Positions 9,946 through 21,460 of a stretch of 64,000 nucleotides of DNA are shown here, piece by piece; positions within the stretch are counted from its first letter, which is position 1; the number at the start of each line of letters is the position of its first letter. The notes beneath the pieces were generated by a model. It saw nothing but the letters and a program-made list of their open reading frames with translations. It was not told where the DNA came from and made no database searches. Made by a program: the position numbers and the translations under genes. Source of the stretch: Triticum aestivum (taxonomy: Eukaryota; Streptophyta; Magnoliopsida; Poales; Poaceae); assembly GCF_018294505.1 (NCBI RefSeq), contig NC_057794.1, positions 187,769,716 to 187,833,715 on the forward strand. The letters run 5' to 3'.

Positions 9946-11170
9946 TCTAAATGGTGTTTGTGTGTGTGTTGTGCATGTTGAGGTGCAAATTGTCTTTTTT
10001 TGGGAACACGTTATGCTTGTTCTTCCGAAATTTCAAGCCGTGCCTTGTTATGCCGAAAATTCAAGCAAGCGTCTTTGTCTATCGTGCTGGTAAACTCCCG
10101 CCTCTTCAACCCGCGCCTTGTTAGCCCGAAATATTTAAGATATATCTTTGTCTCGTTGTGCTCCGACAACTCCCTCCATCTCAACCCGCGCCTTGCTATT
10201 CCGAAATTACAACGCGCGCGAAAACTCCCACCTCCTGTGAAATCCCGACATGCGAAATGCCCGTGGTACCCCTGAACCAAAAGAACCGCCTCAAATTGGT
10301 GGGGGTACTTTTGTAACATACCCCACATTTCGGACAAGCGCGTCTCTAAGCCATGGTTCCCCACTGCCATCCCATCCGCCCACCCATTCATACATCGAGG
10401 CCGCGAAAACCCACGACGAAACCCTACACCCTACTCCGTCCGCCACCCAGCCGGAGCCTCTTCCCCGATGACGTAGTCCACAACAACACCTTGACGTCCC
10501 TCATCCACGGTACCGGATGAGGATCCGTCGTCGATCTCATCGTCCTGCCGGTTCAGCCACACCGTCCTCCACCTCCAAGGAGCTGCCCCGACGTTCCCCT
10601 CGTCTTTCGTGCCACCTCCATTCCCACACCGCCGTCTTCACCTGCACCACCGGAAGAGCATCATCATCACCGTTTCCTCGGATGAAGTTGCGGCCTAATC
10701 GGCGCCACCAAAGAGGTTGTACAGTAATCGCCGCATTTTCTTCTTGATTCGATCTCACGGTGCTGGCGGCGCTCGGTCCTGAGCCGACACGGTGCGGCTC
10801 CATCCACGGCGGCGTCGCCGGCCACTTCCTCCACGGTGTCGCTCCCTCGGCGGTGACGTCCACATCAGTAGGACCTGCTGCTGCTTTAGCTCTCGCTCGC
10901 GCTGCCGCTCTGCTCTTGCTCTCGGTCCCCTGCCGGGTCTACTCTTGCTATTGCTCTTGCTCGCGCTGCTGCTCTCGCTCTTGCTCTTGCTTGCGATGCT
11001 GCTCCGATTTAGCTACACTTCACTCCGATGCCGCCGGGGTGAAGGAAGAACAAGCCGCAGCAGGGAAGGGGGCTCGCCGGAGAGGTACCCCACTATCCAT
11101 TACATTGTTCGTTGTCTCTCTTGTCCATTTAGGTTATCGTTGTTCGTAGTCTCTCTTGTGCTGCTTCAGC
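9946..11170 (+). other. GC-rich promoter or leader-like region upstream of the duplicated-exon gene
   Basis: Two imperfect copies of a block with gcgccttgtta and ccgaaat (near 10050 and 10115, with a third partial near 10190) precede a C-rich stretch with many short plus-strand frames. 10870-11010 is a low-complexity gctctcgctc / gctcttgctc run that translates as Leu/Ser/Arg/Cys repeats. No frame has recognisable domains. It may be the promoter and first exon of the downstream gene. Confidence 0.35.
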
Positions 11171-11689
11171 CTTGGCGTCATACAACTCACCGGAGCTGCT
11201 CCAACGACGAAACCCTCCATCACAGCAGAGCAGTACCTCGGGCTCCATCTCCAGACGCCTAAGATCTTCTTCCCCTCCTCCGACAGCCAAGTCAGCCGGA
11301 GCATCCTCACCGGCCAACCCAATCACGCTGAGATGGACATGGCTTCGCCAAAGAGGTTGTACACTTGTTGCATCTCTTTTTTACTCTACATGTTATATAC
11401 ATATTGTCCACTAAGCACTCGTAGTAACGGGAAATATGATTATTTTATCCTACTATATGACAAGCAGTGAGGTACCAGGCAACTTAGCTATCAGTGATGG
11501 ACTCTCTTGAACGCCATCATTATTTATCTCTGCGCGTTTGAGCTGTGCATTTGTCGATGGGCCCGGGAGTTGAGCTAGTATGTCAGTGGCCTGGGTCCAA
11601 AGTAATAGAAGTAGCACAAAAACATTGTTTTAGTGTAGGATTTTCCTTGATCAAGCCTGCCTGCTAGAATCGCCAGTGCTTGAAAGGAA

Positions 11690-12110
11690 AAGTGAATGAA
11701 AAACATCGGAATTGGAAAGTTTCCTATGGTACTACTTTTCATGAATTTGGTGCAAAGGAATGGAGCAAAGGAAAACTGTAGGATTTGTTCCTTTAGTGTC
11801 TCCTTGAGAGAAAAAACGTAGAAATTCTAATTTCCACTTCTCCTCCTTTTGATATTCCTATTCATCAAGCACAAGACTAAGAGATAGTAGCATAATAGCA
11901 TGATAACCGTACATTTTCTTGTGGTTTGACTTAATCTCACCATGCTTTTTGCATCCTGTGATCTTCCAATTGTTGTGAATCAAACACCCAGATTGGCAGA
12001 AATCCAGTGTTTTTAAATTCTCTGTTTTGCATGTGCATTCCTATCCTATTCCTGTCTATTTCCTATCCCTGCATTGTTAGAATCCTCAAATTCAAACAAG
12101 CCCTTACTCA
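11690..12110. mobile_element. Possible MITE-like insert in an intron
   Basis: The stretch contains cctattcctgtctatttcct, gtgaatcaaacaccc and ends near ttcaaacaagccctta. This style resembles the insert at 783-1060 (attcct-rich, ending near aagccctta). Boundaries are approximate and no TIR or target duplication was confirmed. Confidence 0.3.
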
Positions 12111-13039
12111 ATTACTTCTGTTATAGATATGTGTCAAAGAAAACCTGTGTGGTTTGTCCTGCTCCTGCGGCGCTGTGTTCCACCCCAGCTCAGCTGCTCC
12201 AACGACGGAAGGGTTCACCACAGCAGGGATCCACTCTCCAGACTATCTTTCGCCGCCTTAGATCTTCTTCCCCGCCGCTGACAGCCACGGCAACTGCATT
12301 ACCATCATCAACTGAGCAGATGACCTTGAGGACTACACGGGTCCGCAAGAGAGGTCACACTCTTCCGTGTCTGCTTACGTTATGCGTCGCTTAATATGAT
12401 GACATGCTACATTATCGTCGTGTTCACCTATTAGACTCCGAGTCAGGTCCAAACTAATGCTAAAACTTGAGTTTTTAAATGGTTGTGGGGTACATATTGG
12501 GGAAGCAATTAGTACTATCTATCTACTATCTGGTTAATCTCTGGTGTCTACTATGAGTTTCATGTTGGGTGCAAACAAACATTAAAGGAGCCATTATTTG
12601 TATTTTTTAACTAAAGCTATTATCTGCCTGCTATCATTGGTTTTGGGTCTATCTATAGTTTGCTACCATCACTCTGGATTTGTGCATGCACTCCTTACAT
12701 AATCTCACTATGTTTTATTCCTATGCATGCCAGTTATTGTACACAATGGAACCGATCATGTAGAGTAAAAGAGACGAGCCTTGCGTGGCAATAAAATTTC
12801 ATGCAGACGTCGTTCCATGGTGGGCGCAAAGGCAGCCCCCCTCCACCCATTTCGGATCGTAATCAAGAGGAAGATAACTATTATGAGGGGGATTCAGAAG
12901 GAGAAGACCACTCCTATTTACCCCATGAGGTCTTCGCTCTAACTTGGCATGCTGATGTTGGTAATATCATCCATATGGTGCCTTGCATTGCTTACTATAT
13001 ACATTAAAGATGTCATCTGCTTAGTTTAGACATGCTTTG

Positions 13040-14470
13040 TGTCAATGCCATCTGTTTAGTTTCTTTATCGTATATGTGAATCATGCAATGCCATCTTGTC
13101 TAGCCAGGCATCATATATGTGAATTTTGCAATGCCACCCTGGTTAGCCAGTCATCTTATATGTGAATTATATCATGCCATCATTTTTTATTACGTGTTAA
13201 ATTTGTCAACAATTTTAGTACATTCAATTACTCTTCCTGTGCATCAGCCATTTGGCATGGTCATGGAAAAATCTGGAGTGGAAACAAGGTCTTCAGACCA
13301 GACAATGCTATCTGGCGAAGCACATGTCTTGCTGGTTACTGATAGCTCCTCAGAGGAGGATTCAGAGACACATGACCAGTCATATTTCCCCCCCGAGGTG
13401 CATGCCCTAACTTGGCAGGGTTATGTTGCTCATATCATCCGTATGGTATCTTGCATTGCTATGTCATTTGCTTAGTTTAGACATGCTTTGTGTGAATGCC
13501 ACCTGTTTAGTGTCTAATTACCATATATGTGAATTATGCAATGCCATCTTGTTGCAAGACATTATATATGTGAATTATGCGATGTTATCTTGTTGCAAGG
13601 CATTATGTATGTGAATTATGCAATGCCATGCTATTTAGGCAAGCGTCATATATGTGAATTATATCATGCCATCCTTTTTTTGTATTTCTCATTGCTTTTT
13701 TTGACAATGTTTGTATATTCAACTGCTCTTCCTGTGCATCAGCCATTTGAATTGGTGATGGAGAAATCTGGAGTGAAAACAAGGTCTTCAGAGCAGACAA
13801 TGCTACCTGCTGAAGCAGATATCTTGCTGGTTACAGATAGCTCTTCAGAGGAGGATTCAGAGGCAGATGACCAGTCCTATTATCCCCCTGAGTTGTATGC
13901 TCAAACTTGGCAGGGTTATATTACTCATATAATGCATATGTTGTATTGCAATGCTTAGTTTTTACATCATATACACAATATTGAATGCCATCTCCTTAGT
14001 TGACACATCATATATGCAATTGCCCTCTACTCACTTCCTTAGTATATAAATCATATATTTGAATTATGTCATACCATGATGTTTACATAGACAACATGTA
14101 TCTGAATTATGGCATGCCAACCCATTTTCTAAAGACATAATATAGTTATATCATCTCATCCTGTTTACATAGTCATCATATTTAAATTATGTCATTCTAT
14201 CCGTGAATTATATCATGCCATCATGTTTCCATCGACGGCATGTTTGTGATTTATGGCATGCCAACCACTTTAATAGACACATCGTATAGTTATATCATGC
14301 CATCCTGTTTACATAGTCATCATATTTTGAAGTATGCCATTCTATCCTGTTTAGTTAGCCATCATACATGTGAAATTGTGTCATGCTATCCTGTTTAATT
14401 AGCCATCATATGTGTGAAATTATGTCCTGCTATTCTGTTTGCTTAGACAACATAAATGTGAATTATTTCA
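13040..14470 (+). repeat. Degenerate intronic minisatellite interspersed with duplicated exons
   Basis: A unit of roughly 45-55 bp with the theme tatatgtgaattatgcaatgccatc-tgtttag recurs many times, for example near 13080, 13130, 13525, 13565, 13610, 13650, 14100, 14215, 14345 and 14405. The array fills the introns between the duplicated exons, suggesting repeat-mediated unequal exchange as the cause of the exon duplication. Confidence 0.65.
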
Positions 14471-15842
14471 TGCCCTGTTTTCTTCCCTACTATCCATTGC
14501 ACCTGTCTATCTTACAATGTCTGTACATTCAATTACTTTTCTTGTTTATCAGCCATTTCAATTGGAGGGAGTGATGGCAGTATCTGTGGGAGTAAAAACA
14601 CGGTCTTTAGAAAAGATCGTGCTACCTGTTGATGCAGATAGAACCACGGTTGTACTTGCCCAAGAACCAGCCCCACCACACATAACCCACACTCATGCAG
14701 ATTGTACCCCTACCCAGTTGGACAGAGAACCAGCTACACCCCTTCTAACCCCAACCCCAGCAGATAGACACCCAGTTCCCGTTGACAAAACACCCTCTCC
14801 ACCACAGAGCACCCAAACACGAGCAGTTAGTAAGGCAACTGCAGTGCCCAAATCACGAGGACCACCACTCCAAACCCGAAGTCAACGCTTAAAGCAGAAG
14901 AAGAATTGTTCTCAGGTCAGGTTCCATAGCTATGGTTCATACTACTTTGCTCTTGCATCACTGTATTTACTGATACCAACTAATTTCAAATTTGAAGGAT
15001 GCAATTGAAACTCCAATGGTGCAACAGGTATGTTTTAAACCTGTTTCTTCAACGTGTTTGGCTGTTTGCTGTTGTAACTTGCTCTATGTTGATTTTAGTT
15101 TCAATTGAATAAACAGTTATGTTCTCATGCCATGCACATTACAAGTGTTGTTATTGCTGTGTAGTTTCCCACACTTATATTCTGTCTATGCTGCTTTGTC
15201 TTAAATAGATATGATTCGAACTGTATCTATCTTGATTTGGCAACATAAACTAGAATGATATAGACCATACAGTGACCATACTACATAGATATATGTTTGT
15301 TTCATGCTGTTATCCTGTCCACCTTACTACTGAACTTGTTTACCAAAATGAGTTTCATATACTACATTGTAAACCTGAGAAGTGTTTGTTTGTTTCTCTT
15401 TTAGAACACGGATAAAATATTGGAGAAGAGTACCCTGTTATGCAATGGTAAAGGAAGTAATGCAGATAAGGTTCAAGATAGTGAGACATCCCTGTTGGTC
15501 TCCAAGAAAGCTGATAAAAACTATATTGAAGACACTGAGACAACCCCAAAGTCCTGTCTTGATGTAGTGTTCGAGTTACTGGCTACCACTGTTGGCACCA
15601 GCTCTTCGAACTCATTGCCTGAATCAGTTTGGCTTCTTGAGTCTCAACTTCAAGTTGAAAGACATCGATCAGATGTTATGCGACAGGAAGCCGAAGGACT
15701 GAGGAAGTCCCTGCAGAATTCAGATGCATACTTTCTGGTGCAACAGCAAGCGCTGGAGGACTTAAGAGCCAAACAAGAGAAACTTAATAAGCTTGCTAAG
15801 CATCTTGCCAGCATTATGGGTAGCCAGGATATTGTTTCTTGA

Positions 15843-16133
15843 GCTCTTCTGAAGTGGTTTCAGTTCTGGACTTGTTTTGCTGTGGCGTTTATATGCTGCT
15901 ATGTTCCCTATATTTGCACTAGTGGCGAACTTCGATGCCCAGTGGATGTAATATGTGTAATAGCCGTGATAGCCTAGTGTAAGTTGCTTGCTTATTTATT
16001 TCCTTGTTGTCTTGTTTATTTGTTTGCTTGTAGTCAGTGCAGTTCTTTTTCTGCGCTTTGCTAGTGGCTGCAATAACCTATTTTTTAAAACTAGGCCACA
16101 ATAACCATGGGCTAATATTTACTGTAGTGACAC
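15843..16133 (+). other. 3' flank of the duplicated-exon gene
   Basis: AT-rich sequence with tttattt / tgtttgcttg runs after the stop codon, plausibly the 3' UTR. No ORF or repeat was recognised until the ggcc array begins at 16134. Confidence 0.4.
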
Positions 16134-16295
16134 TGGGCCTCCTACGGGCCGTAGAAACAGTGGGCCTTCTACGGGCCATAGAAACAGTGGGCCTTCTATG
16201 GGCCGTAGAAACAATGGGCCTTCTACGGGCCGTATCATCAATGGGCCTTCTACGGGCCATATCATCAATGGGCCTTATACGGGCCGTATGATCGA
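16134..16295 (+). repeat. Six tandem 27 bp units (tgggccttctacgggccgta theme)
   Basis: Units start at 16134, 16161, 16188, 16215, 16242 and 16269, all exactly 27 bp, each holding two gggcc motifs. An ORF read through them encodes a repeated GLLRAV-like string that is only a translation of the satellite. This is the ordered inner edge of the subterminal array. Confidence 0.85.
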
Positions 16296-16960
16296 TTGGC
16301 TAAACATGGGCCAAACAGACCGCATTCTGGCCGTAAATGGGCTCGAGTTGGAATCGTCCATTCATGGGCCGACCATAACGGGCCATCGTTAATAGGCCGT
16401 ATTTGATGACGCTATGAAAACGGCCCAACGTATTAATGGACCACAAATGGGCCGACCGTAACCACGGGCCGAATTTGGCCCACAAGCAGAAAATGACAGT
16501 AACGGGCCGTAAGTAAAGGAATGCTAGAAATGAGCCCAAGAATAAATGGGCTTTGAGAAGGCCGAAAGATAACATGGGCTGGAGACGGCCCAACGTTATA
16601 ACGGGCCGTTAATGGGTATAAAGTGATACACTATTCATTACGGGCCAGTTTCACCACAAGCCGTTAATGGGTGTGAAGTGATACACTGTTCATTACGGGC
16701 CAGTTTCAGCACGGGCCGCTAATGGGCCAAGAGTTACAAAGGGCCTCATATGGGCCAAAAGATGTCATGGGCTATACATGGGCCAGAAGTGAAAACGGGC
16801 TGGAATCTATTGGACGGCCCAGATGACGCTACTAGGCCTAATTCGAATAGGGCGTAACAGGCCTTGGGTTAGCGGGCTGTAAATGGGCTATATGCGAACA
16901 TGCCGTTAACGGGCTTTCCATGGGCCGGCCCGCTAGCTTTTGACCAAGTCAAATAGGCCG
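16296..16960 (+). repeat. Subterminal gggcc / ggccc array of the CACTA element
   Basis: Dozens of gggcc, ggccg and ggccc motifs in both orientations are spaced 10-30 bp apart, with a short duplication of cgggccagtttca near 16641 and 16698. Dense short subterminal repeats are the known binding region for the TNPA-type protein in En/Spm (CACTA) elements. The spacing and position 0.5-1.3 kb from the terminus fit that role. Confidence 0.7.
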
Positions 16961-17420
16961 GCCTTTTCCCAGGAATGGGCCACTGTTGGGCTATGCCACG
17001 TGTCGACGTATCATAGGCGCCTTCTGTCAAGTGAGTGGATGACATCTGTCCCAACGATGAGCTGACACGTGTTTCTCTAGCCAATGATGATTTTACATGT
17101 GGAAAATCCCCATTGGTCGGGGCTATTAACGGGTTATCGGATCCAAAACCCGACCCGGTAGCATAACGGCATTCCGTTATGGTGGATGCCACGTGTCGGT
17201 CACCCTTGCCGAAAGCACTTCTGTGACGCGCGATTTATTGTCATTGAAGTGGACACTTCCGTGATGATAATTTTGGTAATGTCATGGAACACTTCTATGA
17301 CAGCACAGGTATGACTATCTTGATTCTGTCATAAATTTGTCATGGATGTACATGCATGACCAAAAAAGCGACCTACTGTGACAAACACGTATCATCACGG
17401 AAGTGTATTTTTTTGTAGTG
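16961..17420 (-). mobile_element. Right terminus of a CACTA DNA transposon
   Basis: The plus strand ends gtgtatttttttgtagtg; the reverse complement begins CACTACAAAAAAATACAC, a CACTA-superfamily terminus. Just inside, acttccgtgatgata (17256) recurs inverted as tatcatcacggaagt (17390), a subterminal inverted repeat. At 17421 the sequence switches abruptly to the middle of a Sabrina-like LTR, so the transposon inserted into that LTR. The left end with its CACTA terminus is not in the window. Confidence 0.8.
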
Positions 17421-18592
17421 TTGCCACGAGGGTGGGGGGCGCCCCCCTAGGGCGTGCCCCCTACCTCATGGCCCCCCTGGAGACCTCCCGACTCCAACTC
17501 CAACTCTATGAAACTGCTTTTGGGGAGAAAAAATAGGAGAGAAGAAATCATCGTGTTTTACGATACGGAGCCGCCGCCAAGCCCTAAAACCTCTCGGGAG
17601 GGCTGATCTAGAGTCTGTTCGGGGCTCTAGAGAGGGGGATTCGTCGCCGTCATCATCATCAACCATCCTCCATCACCAATTTCTTGATGCTCACCACCGT
17701 GTGTGAGTAATTGCATCGTAGGCTTGCTGGAAGGTGATGGGTTGGATGTGATTTATCATGTAATCGAGTTAGTTTTGTTAGGGTTTGATCCCTAGTATCC
17801 ACTATGTTCTGAGATTGATGTTGCTATGACTTTGCTATGCTTAATGCTTGTCACTAGGGCCCGAGTGCCATGATTTCAGATCTGAACCTATTATGTTTTC
17901 ATCAATATATGAGAGTTCTTGATCCTATCTTGCAAGTCTATAGTCACCTATTATGTGTTATGATCCGTTAACCCCAAAGTGACAATAATCGGGATACTTA
18001 CCGGTGATGACCGTAGTTTGAGGAGTTCATGTATTCACTATGTGCTAATGCTTTGTTCCGGTTCTCTATTAAAAGGAGGCCTTAATATCCCTTAGTTTCC
18101 ATTAGGACCCCGCTGCCACGGGAGGGTAGGACAAAAGATGTCATGCAAGTTCTTTTCCATAAGCACGTATGACTATATTCGGAATACATGCCTACATTAC
18201 ATTGACGAATTGGATCTAGTTCTGTGTCACCCTATGTTATGACTGTTACATGATGAACCGCATCCGGCATAATTATCCATCATTGATCCGATGCCTATGA
18301 GCTTTCCATATACTGGTTTCATTACTCTTTTGTTACCGTTACCATCACGAAATAATACCAAAAATATTACATTGCTTTCATTACTCTTTTGTTACCGTTA
18401 CCATCACTATCATATTACTTTGCTACTAAACACTTTGCTGCAGATACTAAGTTTCCAGGTGTGGTTGAATTGACAACTCAGCTGCTAATACTTGAGAATA
18501 TTCTTTGTCTCTCCTTGTGTCGAATCAATAAATTTGGGTTGAATACTCTACCCTCGAAAGCTGTTGTGATCCCCTATACTTGTGGGTTATCA
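17421..18592 (+). repeat. Truncated 5' LTR of the Sabrina-like element
   Basis: It aligns with 25617-26801 of the 3' LTR and ends tgtgggttatca. The first 239 bp or so are missing because the CACTA terminus abuts at 17420. The TATA region reads ctctatgaaact where the 3' LTR has ctctatataact, so the box is also damaged. Near 18320-18400 it carries a local rearrangement: gtttcattactcttttgtta occurs twice, where the 3' LTR has a different stretch. Confidence 0.85.
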
Positions 18593-18600
18593 AGACTAAT

Positions 18601-18622
18601 TTCTGGTGCCGTTTCCGGGGAG
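18601..18622 (+). other. Primer-binding site (diverged)
   Basis: ttctggtgccgtttccgggg lies 8 bp after the LTR end. The usual Athila-lineage PBS is tggcgccgttgccgggga, so two or three substitutions are present. It would prime with a tRNA 3' end, reported as tRNA-Asp for this lineage. Confidence 0.7.
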
Positions 18623-18670
18623 CATAGCTCTACTCTTTGAGTCACTTGGGATTTATATGTGCTGGACACT

Positions 18671-20871
18671 ATGAAGAATTTGAAAGACGCTAAGACAACA
18701 ATTTATCACACAACTACGAGGGGAGGTAAGGAACTGCCATCTAGCTCTGCATTTGATTCACCTTCTGTTATGAGTAAGCTTGCGACACCTAAACTTGTTT
18801 CTGCTATACGTTCTGATATGTCGCATGTTATTGATGATGCTACTTCTGCTATACATGATACTTATGATGAAACTACCTCTATGCTTGATACTGCTATGCC
18901 ACTTAGTGATTTTCTCGAGGAACGACTTGCTAGGGCTAGAGAGATTGAAAATATTGAATCTGATTATGATGATGAAAGTGATGATGAAGAATCACTTGTT
19001 ATTCCTGAGGGTTATTTATTTGATTAAGAATCTTCTTTAGCTATTTTAGGTTGCAAAGATAGATATGAACTCAAAAGGTTATTAGCTAAATGGAATAAGC
19101 AATCTCTAAATGCTAGGATGAGACCTGATCCTGCTTTTGCTACTTCACCTATCTGTGTTACTGATAAGGATTATGAATTCTCTGTTGATCCTGATATAAT
19201 TACTTTGGTTGAATCTGATCCTTTCCATGGCTATGAATCTGAAACTGTTGTGGCACATCTTACTAAATTAAATGTTATAGCCACCCTGTTCAGTAATGAT
19301 GAGAGATCTCGCTACTTTTATATCCTTAAAATATTTTTGTTGTCATTAAAGGGTGATGCTAAGATATGGTTTAATTCTCTTGATTTTGGTTGTGCGCGTA
19401 GTCCCCAGGATATGATTTACTACTTCTCTGCTAAATATTTCCCTACTCATAAGAAACAAGCTGCTTTAAAGGAAATATACAACTTTGTGCAAATTAAAGA
19501 AGAGAGTCTCCCACAATCTTGGGGGAGGCTTCTCAAGTTACTTAATGCTTTGCCTGATCATCCTCTTAAGAAAAATGAAATACTTGATATCTTTTACAAT
19601 GGACTAACCGATGCTTCCAGAGATTACCTGGATAGTTGTGCTGGTTCTCTTTTCAGGGAAAGAACACCGGATGAAACTGAAATCTTATTGAATAATATGT
19701 TGACAAATGAAAATAATTGGGCACCTCCTAAGCCAGCTCCTGCTCCAATTAATGATCCTATTCCTAAACCAACTCCGAAGAAGAGAGGTGTTCTATTTCT
19801 CAGTCCCGAAGATATGTAAGAGGCAATGAAATCTATGAAAGAAAAGGTATTAAAGCTGAAGATGTTAAGAATTTACCTCATATTGAAGAAATACATGGTC
19901 TTAATTTACCGCCTATTGAAGAAACATGTGATCTTAATCCTTTATTTATTGATGAACCTCCAGACCCCAATAACCCGACACAGGTAGTAAAGGTAAATTC
20001 TCTCTATAGATATGATAAAGCTGAAATCCCTCCTTCTAAAATTTCTAGTCAATGCTTGGATGAGTTTGATAATTTTATGTTTAAGCAAGAAGACTTGAAT
20101 GCTTATTTTGGTAGACAATTAAAACAAGATGTTGATATGATTAAATACTTGGGTGATTATATGGCTAATATTAGAGGTGAACATAAACTTGTTAGCAAAC
20201 ATGCTTCTATAGTTACCACTCAAGTAGAACAAGTACTTAAAGCTCAAATGGAATTGCTCAATGAGATGAATAGTAAGAAAAATGATTATCTTGTTAAAGT
20301 GGCTACTAGAACTGGTAGAATGACTCAGGAACCTTTGTATCCTGAAGGCCACCCTAAGAGAATTGAACAAGATTCTCAGAGAAATAATATTGATGCACCT
20401 AGTTCTTCTAAAAGAAAGAAAAAGAAAAATGATAGAACTGTGCAAACTTCTAGTGAACCTATTGCTGAACCACCTGATAATCCAAATGGTATATCTATGT
20501 CTGATGCTGAAACACAATCTGGCAATGAACATGAACCTAATGAAAATGTTAATGATGATGTTCATAATGATGCTCATCCTAGTAATGATAATGATGTAGA
20601 AATTGAACCTGTTGTTGACCTTGATAACCCACAATCAAAGAATCAACGTTATGATAAGAAAGACTTTGTTGCTAGGAAACATGGTAAAGAAAGAGAGCCT
20701 TGGGTTCAGAAACCCATGCCTTTTTCTCCCAAACCATCCAAGAAAAAGGATGATGAGGATTTTGAGCGCTTTGCTGAAATGATTAGACCTATATTTTTGC
20801 GTATGCGATTGTCTGATATGCTCAAAATGAATCCTTATGATAAGTACATGAAAGATATTATTACAAATTAA
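18671..20871 (+). pseudogene. Gag polyprotein pseudogene (Athila-lineage)
   Basis: ATG 18671 begins MKNLKDAKTT in an acidic N-terminal region (to 19024). The retrotransposon gag domain spans 19118-19816: LSLKGDAKIWFNSL, then YYFSAKYFP and LPDHPLKKNEILDIFYNGL are the conserved capsid-type motifs. 20056-20868 encodes the C-terminal part with coiled-coil (VEQVLKAQMELLNEMNSKK) and Asn/Asp/Glu-rich stretches. It is broken by TAA 19025, TAA 19817, a one-base deletion near 19843 that changes frame, and TAA 20869. Gag packages the element RNA in cytoplasmic particles; this copy cannot make full-length protein. Confidence 0.8.
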
Positions 20872-21460
20872 AGAAAGATACCGGAAGCTGAAATTTCCAC
20901 CATGCTTGCTAATTATACTTTGAAGGGTGGAATACCAAAGAAACTTGGAGATCCTGGAGTACCTACTATACCATGCTCCATTAAAAGAAACTATGTTAAA
21001 ACTGCTTTATGTGATCTTAGACCCGGTGTTAGTGTCATGCCTCTCTCTTTATATCATAGACTTGACTTGAATAAGTTGACACCTAGTGAAATATCTTTGC
21101 ATTTTGGCTGATAAATCAACTGCTATACCTGTCGGTATTTGTGAGGATGTGTCTGTTATGGTTGCAAACTTTACTATTTTAACGGACTTTGTTATTCTTG
21201 ATATTCCCGAGGATGATAGTATGTCTATTATTCTTGGAAGACCTTTTCTTAATACTACAGGGGCTGTTATGATTGCAACAAAGGCAATGTCACTTTTCAT
21301 GTTAATGGTAATGAGCATACGGTACACTTTCCGAGGAAACAACCTCAAGTTCATAGTATCAATTCTATCGGAAAAATTCCATCGATTATATTTGGAGGTT
21401 TTGAATTTCCTCTTCCTACTGTCAAGAAGAAATATGATATACTTATTATTGGGGATGTGA
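20872..21460 (+). pseudogene. Retroviral-type aspartic protease relic
   Basis: After the gag stop the same frame continues through GVPTIPCSIKRNYVKTALCD and SVMPLSLYHRLDL. It then shifts frame near 21095 to continue as VILDIPEDDSMSIILGRPFL and NTTGAVM. This is the single-domain protease of Athila-type gypsy elements: catalytic Asp in the CDL motif, flap, and ILGRPFL C-terminal motif. The residues after the catalytic Asp-Leu are RP where family members usually have GA, which should disrupt the active site. No RT follows. Confidence 0.7.

Larger units (their letters stand above)
11190..15842 (+). pseudogene. Multi-exon CACTA-carried gene with tandemly duplicated exons (unknown function)
   Basis: I do not recognise this gene. 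Two related exon-like segments occur at about 11190-11350 and 12180-12370, each encoding LLQRR...RRLRSSSPP. An acidic module (HSYLPHEVFALTW) is at 12850-12960. It recurs in two close duplicates, 13248-13475 and 13743-13958, each with a catcag acceptor followed by ccattt and encoding VTDSSSEEDSE and a PPE..A.TWQGY motif. A third acceptor of the same type starts 14553-14915, a Thr/Pro-rich exon ending at donor cag|gtcagg. The last exon, 15405-15842, encodes an acidic then coiled-coil C-terminus (LESQLQVERHRSDVMRQEAE) and ends in TGA. Its position next to the subterminal repeat array recalls TNPA-type accessory genes of CACTA elements, but that is inference from position only. Whether all exons are used is unknown. 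Confidence 0.5.

Noticed and set aside
16037..16291. ORF with repeated GLLRAV-like segments
   Set aside because: It is a translation of the 27 bp gggcc tandem repeat; the repeat unit length is a multiple of three, so openness is automatic.
16134..16295. Possible CRISPR-like array (regular short repeats)
   Set aside because: Units are contiguous tandem repeats without unique spacers, in a eukaryotic transposon context with no cas genes.
20119..20634. 171-codon minus-strand ORF opposite gag
   Set aside because: It mirrors the Asp/Asn-rich gag frame as Ile/Phe/Ser-rich antisense. A shadow.
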